Source: Bacillota bacterium
GTDB taxonomy: Bacteria; Bacillota; Clostridia; Peptostreptococcales; Anaerovoracaceae
NCBI GenBank assembly: GCA_017431395.1
Contig: JAFRLD010000029.1
Location: 1-7,878 of the forward strand
DNA: 7,878 nucleotides
Direction of reading: 5' to 3'
Positions 1-7,878 of this stretch are shown here, one piece after another; positions within the stretch are counted from its first letter, which is position 1, and each line of letters starts with the position of its first letter. The notes under the pieces are model-generated. The model was not told the origin of the DNA, did no database searches, and was given only the letters and a program-made list of their open reading frames with translations. Both the position numbers and the translations under genes were made by a program.

Positions 1-2377
1 GATCACCGTTACGGATACGCTCCGGCGCATCGATGAATTCGTCGAGGCACTGCAGCGCGAGAAGCCGGGCCCTGCAGAGATCGTCCATATCAAACGGACC
101 ACGCAGGAGTTCACGAAATTTACGGATTTCACGATAAAGGGAAGTGCCGAGGGCGGCGATGACGCGGCCATGATCCCTCCGGATATGGCGAGCTGCCCCC
201 AGTGCCTGAAGGAGCTCGCCGATCACGAGGATCCGCGGTATCTACATCCCTTTATCAGCTGCATGCTCTGCGGTCCCCGCTATACGATCATCGACCGGAT
301 CCCCTACGACCGGGACAACACGTCTATGATCGATTATCCTATGTGTGGTTTTTGCGAGGTCCAGTATACGGACCTGCATGACCGGCGCCATCACGCCCAG
401 ACGATCTCCTGTCACGCCTGCGGTCCTTATCTGAAATGGATGGAGCACGAAACGGACGCTCCTGGGCCTGCGGATGCGGCGGCGCTTGAGGCTGCGGATG
501 CGGCGGCGACCACCCCCGCAGAGGAAGCTGCGGAACCAGCTTCTCCCGATGAGGATCCGAGGGCGGCTCTGGAGATGATCCTGAAACGCTCTGCCCACCT
601 GCGGGCATCTGCCGGCAGCGGCGATGGGGCCGGCCGGCACACCTCGGCCGATGACCGCAAGCTCTTAGATCATGCGGCACAGATCCTGGCAGACGGTGGT
701 GTCATCGCGTTCAAAAGCGTTGGCGGCTACAACCTGGTCGCTGATCCTTTTAATGACAGCGCTGTGCAGAAACTGCGCGAGATCAAAGGACGGGAAACCA
801 AACCCTTCGCCGTCATGTTCCGCGATATGAAGGAGATCCTGTACTATTGTCACGTGACGGATGTGGAGGCGAACCTCCTGGAGTCCTCCGCGCGTCCGAT
901 CATCCTGCTGGAACACAAGCTGAATGAACCGGGCTTCGCAAGCTCTGTAGGCCGCAGATTCCCTGAAACGGAGGATGGTCTGCCGGAGGCTTCCTACACC
1001 GATCTGAAGCGCAGCCGTTTCATCGGCTCCTTCCTGCCGAGCCTCGCCGCGCAGTACCTTCTTCTCGACCGGATCAGCCCGCTGATCTTCACCAGCGCGA
1101 ACAAATCCGATCTGCCGATGATAAAAGACGATGAAGAGATGCGAAGCTGGTTCGAGAAAGAACCTGCCATCGATGGCATCTTATATAATGAAAGAAAGAT
1201 CCGGGTCCGCATGGACGATTCGGTGACCCGTGTCATCGATGATCAGCCGCAGATGATCCGCCGCAGCAAAGGCTATGCCCCCCTGCCGCTCTATGTGGAC
1301 CTGCCGGAGCACGTGAACGGATCCGTCTTCGCAGCAGGAAGCCAGCTAAAGAATTCCTTCGCGCTGACCAAGGGACCCTTCCTCTATATGAGCCAGTATT
1401 TCGGGGATCTCGACACGGTAGAGAACCAGCAGGTATTTCAGGAGAACATCCGCCGTATGGGCCGGCTCTTCCGGATCCGCCCGGAGGCGGTCGTATGCGA
1501 TATGCATCCGCTGTATGAGAGCACGATCTTCGCGAAGGAATTTGCGAAGAAGCATGGCCTGCCTTTGCTGCAGGTCCAGCACCACCATGCCCACGTAGCC
1601 TCGGTCATGGCCGAAAACAATCTGACCGGCAAAGTCATCGGTATCAGTTTTGACGGCACCGGCTACGGCACGGACGGCTGCATCTGGGGCGGCGAGGTCC
1701 TGATCTGCGAAGGCAGGGACTGTGAACGGTTCTCCCACCTGCGGTATATCGATATGATCGGCGGGGATTCCTCCATGAAGGACGCGCACCGGTCCGCCCT
1801 GAGCTACATGGCGAGTACCGTGCTTTATGGACCCGGCGAGCCTCTTTGCGATGAGGAGGGCTGCCGGCAGTTCGCCATTGATCTCACCGACATCCTGAAG
1901 TTCGGCGCAGAACGGATCATGGGCTGTCCGGATGCCCGGATGATCCTTCGCGCCATCGAATCCGGGATCAATACGATCTCAAGTTCCAGTATGGGCCGGC
2001 TCTTTGACGCTGTCTCCGCCCTGCTCGACATCAAAGAATACAACGACTATGAAGGCCAGTGCGCGATCATGCTGGAGGACGCTGCAGCCTTTGCGATAAA
2101 ACATCCCGGAGAAGATCCGGCCAGCGATCTGGCCCTCAAATTCCATGAACGCGTCATCGATGCGATCGTGAGGGAATGCGTTCTCGCCCGGGAAAAGACC
2201 GGCGCGGACCAGGTCGCCCTCACCGGAGGCACCTTCCAGAACAAGATCCTGATGGAAGGAGCTCTTAAGAAGCTGCGGGCCCTGGGTTTTCATCCTTATT
2301 ACAACATCTCCGTCAGTCCGAACGACGGCGGCATAGCGCTGGGGCAGGCATATATCGCTTTGCAAAGGCAGGTCTGA
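1..2377 (+). CDS. hypF: Carbamoyltransferase HypF, [NiFe]-hydrogenase maturation (5' partial)
   Basis: HypF transfers the carbamoyl group of carbamoyl phosphate, with ATP, to the C-terminal cysteine of HypE, the source of the CN ligands of the [NiFe]-hydrogenase active site; it is cytoplasmic. The frame is open from base 2, giving 791 visible residues. Residues 1-56 match the end of the acylphosphatase domain, so the true start lies left of the window and the ATG at 170 is internal (M57). Two zinc fingers follow: C65-x2-C68-x18-C87-x2-C90 and C115-x2-C118-x18-C137-x2-C140. A YrdC-like domain begins near 230 (K238-SVGGY; SAN and MDDSVTRV motifs further on). The Kae1-like C-terminal part has HHHAH at 527-531, FDGTGYGTDG at 550-559 and WGGE at 562-565, then TGGTFQN at 741-747 and PNDGGIALGQA. 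Odd: an Ala/Pro/Asp-rich insert at about 153-215 between fingers and YrdC. About 45-50 N-terminal residues appear to be missing. The family call is secure. An upstream hyp operon is likely but not visible. Confidence 0.96.
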   Translation, partial: ITVTDTLRRIDEFVEALQREKPGPAEIVHIKRTTQEFTKFTDFTIKGSAEGGDDAAMIPPDMASCPQCLKELADHEDPRYLHPFISCMLCGPRYTIIDRIPYDRDNTSMIDYPMCGFCEVQYTDLHDRRHHAQTISCHACGPYLKWMEHETDAPGPADAAALEAADAAATTPAEEAAEPASPDEDPRAALEMILKRSAHLRASAGSGDGAGRHTSADDRKLLDHAAQILADGGVIAFKSVGGYNLVADPFNDSAVQKLREIKGRETKPFAVMFRDMKEILYYCHVTDVEANLLESSARPIILLEHKLNEPGFASSVGRRFPETEDGLPEASYTDLKRSRFIGSFLPSLAAQYLLLDRISPLIFTSANKSDLPMIKDDEEMRSWFEKEPAIDGILYNERKIRVRMDDSVTRVIDDQPQMIRRSKGYAPLPLYVDLPEHVNGSVFAAGSQLKNSFALTKGPFLYMSQYFGDLDTVENQQVFQENIRRMGRLFRIRPEAVVCDMHPLYESTIFAKEFAKKHGLPLLQVQHHHAHVASVMAENNLTGKVIGISFDGTGYGTDGCIWGGEVLICEGRDCERFSHLRYIDMIGGDSSMKDAHRSALSYMASTVLYGPGEPLCDEEGCRQFAIDLTDILKFGAERIMGCPDARMILRAIESGINTISSSSMGRLFDAVSALLDIKEYNDYEGQCAIMLEDAAAFAIKHPGEDPASDLALKFHERVIDAIVRECVLAREKTGADQVALTGGTFQNKILMEGALKKLRALGFHPYYNISVSPNDGGIALGQAYIALQRQV
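468..508 (+). repeat. Short direct repeat within hypF coding an Ala-rich insert
   Basis: The 17-mer ctgcggatgcggcggcg occurs at 468-484 and again at 492-508, a 24-nt (8-codon) period. It encodes the A-D-A-A-A segments of the alanine-rich HypF insert. The in-frame period suggests expansion by slippage or unequal recombination in a linker that tolerates length change. Confidence 0.8.
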
Positions 2378-2393
2378 AATTTTTAAAAGAAAA

Positions 2394-2427
2394 CAGGGTA
2401 GTACGTTCGTACCACCCTGCTTTTTTT
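2394..2427 (+). terminator. Rho-independent terminator of hypF, probably bidirectional
   Basis: Eleven-base arms 2394-2404 (cagggtagtac) and 2409-2419 (gtaccaccctg) pair with one A-C mismatch around a 4-nt loop. They are followed, after one C, by seven T residues at 2421-2427. The hairpin starts 17 nt after the hypF stop. Read on the minus strand, the same hairpin is followed by TTTTCTTTT (2393-2385), so it can also end nifJ transcripts, whose stop codon is at 2471-2473. This fits one shared terminator between convergent genes. Confidence 0.88.
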
Positions 2428-2470
2428 ATTGATCTATGCCGGAGCACCGGATCTGACAGCAGCGCCTTCC

Positions 2471-6055
<3,585 letters not shown>

Positions 6056-6076
6056 TTATATAAACATATTGCATAC

Positions 6077-6105
6077 ACTCTAACGTACCGTTCTGTAGCT
6101 GTCAA
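6077..6105 (-). promoter_or_regulatory. Sigma-70/SigA-type promoter of nifJ
   Basis: Minus strand: a perfect TTGACA -35 box at 6105-6100, a 17-nt spacer, and TAGAGT at 6082-6077 (4 of 6 matches to TATAAT, with the first two and last bases kept). Transcription would start near 6070, giving a leader of roughly 57 nt. A second -10-like TATAAA lies at 6060-6055 but has no good -35 partner. The -35 overlaps the palindromic element at 6102-6113, which suggests regulation at this box. Confidence 0.65.
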
Positions 6106-6113
6106 TATTGTAC
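6102..6113. promoter_or_regulatory. Operator-like element over the nifJ -35 box
   Basis: The 12-mer tcaatattgtac contains the 8-bp palindrome CAATATTG and overlaps four bases of the nifJ TTGACA box. Its exact reverse complement, gtacaatattga, recurs at 6244-6255. Position and recurrence suggest a protein-binding site; the regulator is unknown. Confidence 0.4.
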
Positions 6114-6156
6114 GAAAAGTAATACAATATACATTTTGTACGAATTTTGATACATT
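6108..6156. repeat. Pair of direct repeats, TTGTACGAA-N5-ATACA, 28 bp apart
   Basis: TTGTACGAA occurs exactly at 6108-6116 and 6136-6144. Both copies continue with T at the same place and then ATACA (6122-6126 and 6150-6154). Within each copy TTGTA/ATACA(A) form imperfect inverted arms, so each could be a dimer site. They lie just upstream of the nifJ -35 box, at about -35 to -85, where activators or cooperative repressors bind. Confidence 0.45.
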
Positions 6157-6172
6157 TTTCACAACCCCGAAA

Positions 6173-6187
6173 ATACAATAATTGTAA
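6173..6187. promoter_or_regulatory. Perfect palindrome TACAAT-A-ATTGTA, Fur/PerR-box-like
   Basis: Positions 6174-6186 form a perfect 6-1-6 inverted repeat. With flanking bases it is ATACAATAATTGTAA, which keeps the AATnATT core and matches 11 of 14 defined positions of the Bacillus PerR box TTATAATnATTATAA. It overlaps the -35 box (6182-6187) of the plus-strand gene, the position of a repressor operator. Assignment to the Fur family is inference from shape only. Confidence 0.45.
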
Positions 6188-6210
6188 ATCGCTTCGTTTT
6201 CATGTATACT
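6182..6210 (+). promoter_or_regulatory. Sigma-70/SigA-type promoter of the plus-strand membrane-protein gene
   Basis: TTGTAA at 6182-6187 (4 of 6 to TTGACA), a 17-nt spacer, and TATACT at 6205-6210 (5 of 6 to TATAAT). Transcription would begin near 6217, only a few bases before the AAGGAG at 6220-6225. The mRNA would therefore have a short leader of about 35 nt that consists largely of the Shine-Dalgarno sequence and a hairpin. Confidence 0.6.
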
Positions 6211-6219
6211 ATTCACGGT

Positions 6220-6251
6220 AAGGAGATGCGGGCAGGCCCCGCAGTACAATA
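6220..6251 (+). promoter_or_regulatory. Distant Shine-Dalgarno plus hairpin before a TTG start
   Basis: AAGGAG at 6220-6225 is the only strong ribosome binding site near the TTG at 6252, but 26 nt separate them, too far for normal initiation. A GC-rich hairpin fills most of this gap: arms 6227-6232 (TGCGGG) and 6238-6243 (CCCGCA) with a 5-nt loop. If folded, 17 nt are looped out and the effective spacing becomes 9 nt, close to optimal. No in-frame start exists nearer: upstream in frame, TAA lies at 6219-6221. Confidence 0.5.
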
Positions 6252-7637
6252 TTGAGCGAAATAAGAAACGACAACACAGAATATATAAAGGACACAAAAG
6301 AGGTCACGAACAATACGATCGACACGAGGTTCGGGAAGAAACCGGCGGATCAAGGAATGCTCCCCGATCAGGAGAAGCCCGATGATACAGCGAAGCCGGA
6401 CGATCAAGACAAGCCCGGCGATGAGAGCACCCCGAAGGATAAGAACGATCCGGCGGATAAGAACGATCCGGCGGACAAGAATGGTCCCGCGGATAAGAAG
6501 GATCCGGTCGACCTCACGCCCCGTCCGGTCAAACCTGAGGATGAATCCTACAGGGAGCTTATGATGCGTTTTACCGCGCATCCGGTGAAACCGAAGTACT
6601 GGTTCGAGGAATTCGGTGATCACTGGACCTGCAGCTGCGGCCAGATCAACAAAGGCGAGACCTGTGCCAACTGCGGCCTGGAGCGCTCCCTCCTCCGCAA
6701 GCTGTTCATCCTGCACAAGCCCTCGCCAGATGGCGCCCCGGCCGGGGATGGGACCGCAGGAGATAATGATCTGACGGTGACCCTGCAGATGCCGCCCGGC
6801 CAGGCCGGCGCACCCGGGGCTCCCGGGGGACCCGCCAGGCCAGAACACGCAGAGCCAGAGGTGGAAATGAAGACCGCCTCCAGCCTGGTGGTCGGTGTCA
6901 TCATCGTGTTCTTCCTCATGCTTCTTGGAGCCGGCGCCTTCCTTTACTTCGTGGTCCTTCCGGAGATGCATGAGCAGGACGTCGCCAAACGCGACTCCGT
7001 CCGGATCAGCCTGACAGAGAATCTGCCACTCGCAACTTCCCCGCTGCCGCGGGCACAGTATAAATCCTATGTGGCGGCCGGCGATATGCTCTGTGAAGAA
7101 GGCAAATACCAGAAATCCCTGACCTACTACAACAAGGCAGCGGACCTGAAGGATGACGAAAGCATACGGCAAAAGATCCTGGACGCCAAATTCGGCTACG
7201 TGAAAGCGCATCAGGAAGAAGGCGACGACTACTTCGAGACCTACCTGAACGAACTGATCGATGTCCACTATAACGGGGCTCAGGCGATCTACGACCAGTA
7301 TTACGCCTGGCATGTGACGATCGTCGCCAACAATCTGGAGGATGATTTCTCGACCGATATGAAGAACGTGAACCGGAGCGATACGATCTACTTCCATACG
7401 ACCGTGACCGGCGGCGCACCCGGCGCATCCGTCAAGCTCTACTATCAGATCCTATGGCCTGACGGGACCGCCGAAAGAAAGGATGTCGACTCCACCTTCC
7501 ATACCGGCTCCCATTTCACCTCCCGGTTCCAGTACGCGATGCCGCTTTTCTCAAAGGCTGGCAAGCTGACCTTCGAGCTGTATGACAAAGACTCCCACGA
7601 CCTACTTGGGAGCGATTCGATCCAGCTGAAAAAATAG
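6252..7637 (+). CDS. Single-pass membrane protein with zinc ribbon, TPR-like and C-terminal beta-rich domains
   Basis: Function unknown; 461 aa. A low-complexity acidic/Lys/Pro region (30-90) includes four KNDPAD-type repeats at 64-87. A zinc ribbon follows, W125-T-C127-S-C129-G ... C138-x2-C141-G, of the type found on many Bacillota regulatory or membrane proteins. A Pro/Gly linker has collagen-like G-x-y triplets (183-194). One strongly hydrophobic helix spans about 212-236. After it, residues 270-355 look like TPR-type helical repeats (AAGDMLCEEGKYQKSLTYYNKA is the clearest, split as residues around 275-296), and the last 100 residues are beta-strand-rich with a YYQILWPDG motif. No signal peptide precedes the zinc ribbon, so I infer an N-terminus inside and TPR/beta part outside. 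The start is probably TTG at 6252; the alternative ATG at 6357 would drop 35 residues and has AAGGA directly abutting it. It has its own promoter and is divergent from nifJ. It may be a sensor or cell-envelope scaffold; this is a guess. Confidence 0.85.
   Translation: MSEIRNDNTEYIKDTKEVTNNTIDTRFGKKPADQGMLPDQEKPDDTAKPDDQDKPGDESTPKDKNDPADKNDPADKNGPADKKDPVDLTPRPVKPEDESYRELMMRFTAHPVKPKYWFEEFGDHWTCSCGQINKGETCANCGLERSLLRKLFILHKPSPDGAPAGDGTAGDNDLTVTLQMPPGQAGAPGAPGGPARPEHAEPEVEMKTASSLVVGVIIVFFLMLLGAGAFLYFVVLPEMHEQDVAKRDSVRISLTENLPLATSPLPRAQYKSYVAAGDMLCEEGKYQKSLTYYNKAADLKDDESIRQKILDAKFGYVKAHQEEGDDYFETYLNELIDVHYNGAQAIYDQYYAWHVTIVANNLEDDFSTDMKNVNRSDTIYFHTTVTGGAPGASVKLYYQILWPDGTAERKDVDSTFHTGSHFTSRFQYAMPLFSKAGKLTFELYDKDSHDLLGSDSIQLKK
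6441..6512 (+). repeat. Four tandem 18-bp repeats coding KNDPAD
   Basis: Units at 6441-6458, 6459-6476, 6477-6494 and 6495-6512 follow aagaacgatccggcggat. Units 1 and 2 differ at one base; units 3 and 4 have diverged more. Translation is KNDPAD, KNDPAD, KNGPAD, KKDPVD. The gradient of divergence suggests recent duplication at the left end and a copy number that may vary among strains. Confidence 0.9.
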
Positions 7638-7761
7638 CCCTAACCTATACTCGCAGCGCAGCGTCTGGCGCTCGCACATCGTGACCGCAGCGAACGCTGC
7701 CTGAATACTAATCGCCCTCCCCGGCACACTGAGAATTCCTTACCACACAGTGCCGGGGAGG
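7638..7761. repeat. Noncoding tail with stacked inverted repeats
   Basis: No gene is visible here. GCAGCG occurs three times (7653, 7658, 7687). The last copy forms a perfect 6-bp hairpin with CGCTGC at 7695-7700 across an AA loop, and the other two could compete for the same arm. A second, stronger inverted repeat has perfect 12-bp arms at 7716-7727 and 7750-7761 around a 22-nt loop. Neither has a T-run after it on either strand, so they are not textbook terminators, although the 12-bp stem may still mark the 3' end of the upstream gene's mRNA. They may be parts of a dispersed palindromic repeat. Confidence 0.55.
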
Positions 7762-7793
7762 TAAGCGGTAAATCACGAGTGTATTGACATCAT

Positions 7794-7827
7794 AAAAACA
7801 CCCCAGGCCATCATCCGACCTGGGGTG
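7794..7827 (-). terminator. Rho-independent terminator, minus strand
   Basis: Perfect 9-bp arms caccccagg (7799-7807) and cctggggtg (7819-7827) enclose an 11-nt loop. On the minus strand the hairpin is followed by TTTTTAT (7798-7792). On the plus strand no T-run follows. It therefore ends transcription of a minus-strand gene entering from beyond the right edge. Confidence 0.82.
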
Positions 7828-7829
7828 CG

Positions 7830-7878
7830 TTACTTAGGTGTTCTTCTTTCGGCAATCATCTGGCAGGTAATCTGACCA
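7830..7878 (-). CDS. Possible 3' end of a minus-strand gene (frame undecided)
   Basis: A terminator pointing leftward implies that a minus-strand gene ends just to its right. Two frames are open from the edge. One ends in TAA at 7832-7830 and reads GQITCQMIAERRTPK. The other ends in TAA at 7836-7834 and reads WSDYLPDDCRKKNT. The third frame stops early at a TGA. Either stop lies within 10 nt of the hairpin. The fragment is too short to choose a frame or name a product; it could also be untranslated 3' sequence. Confidence 0.3.
   Translation of the reverse strand, partial: GQITCQMIAERRTPK

Noticed and set aside
170..172. ATG at 170 as the start of hypF
   Set aside because: The same frame is open to base 2 and the upstream 56 residues match the end of the HypF acylphosphatase domain, so this methionine is internal.
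6441..6512. Tandem repeats considered as a CRISPR-like array
   Set aside because: The units are contiguous 18-mers without spacers and keep the reading frame, so they are a coding repeat.
6213..7397. Minus-strand open frame of 394 codons opposite the membrane-protein gene
   Set aside because: Low-complexity Ile/Val/Arg repeats mirror the KNDPAD repeat on the other strand. The plus-strand frame has a zinc ribbon, membrane helix, promoter and RBS.
7651..7761. Inverted repeats considered as ends of an insertion sequence or an attachment site
   Set aside because: No transposase or integrase, no target duplication seen, and the arms enclose only a 22-nt loop. A structured 3' tail is simpler.
7784..7789. 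Perfect TTGACA on the plus strand as a promoter -35 box
   Set aside because: No -10-like hexamer lies 16-18 nt downstream; that stretch is the GC-rich terminator stem. Probably chance.

Overview
The window looks like chromosome of a fermentative anaerobe, most probably a GC-rich member of the Clostridia (Bacillota). The grounds are an oxygen-sensitive pyruvate:ferredoxin oxidoreductase of the single-chain clostridial/Desulfovibrio type, a HypF hydrogenase-maturation protein, purine-rich AAGGAG-type ribosome binding sites, and a membrane protein with a cytoplasmic W-T-C-x-C-G zinc ribbon of a kind common in Bacillota. Coding regions are GC-rich. The only long divergent intergenic region is sharply AT-rich.

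Layout: (1) Positions 1-2377, plus strand: hypF, cut at its 5' end by the window edge. The frame is open to the first base, so the ATG at 170 is an internal methionine. (2) Positions 2378-2470: short convergent gap with a hairpin carrying T-runs on both sides, a likely bidirectional terminator. (3) Positions 2471-6013, minus strand: complete nifJ-type PFOR (1180 aa) with all three [4Fe-4S] cluster motifs and the TPP site intact. (4) Positions 6014-6251: divergent, AT-rich regulatory region. It has a good promoter for nifJ and another for the plus-strand gene, plus a set of TACAAT/ATTGTA palindromes and a 28-bp-spaced direct repeat, two of which overlap the -35 boxes. (5) Positions 6252-7637, plus strand: a 461-aa protein of unknown function. 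It has an acidic/Lys repeat region, zinc ribbon, proline/glycine-rich linker, one membrane helix, a TPR-like helical region and a C-terminal beta-rich domain. It probably starts at TTG, with a distant Shine-Dalgarno sequence that a hairpin could bring close. (6) Positions 7638-7878: noncoding tail with several inverted repeats and a minus-strand terminator, probably ending a gene that enters from the right.

How they may work together: PFOR makes reduced ferredoxin and acetyl-CoA from pyruvate. HypF helps build the Fe(CN)2CO centre of [NiFe]-hydrogenases, which could use such electrons for H2 metabolism. This link is metabolic inference only, because the two genes are convergent and not co-transcribed. 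I see no CRISPR array, transposase, phage gene, tRNA, rRNA or recognisable defence system. The most unusual content is the divergent regulatory region and the translation-start architecture of the unknown membrane protein.
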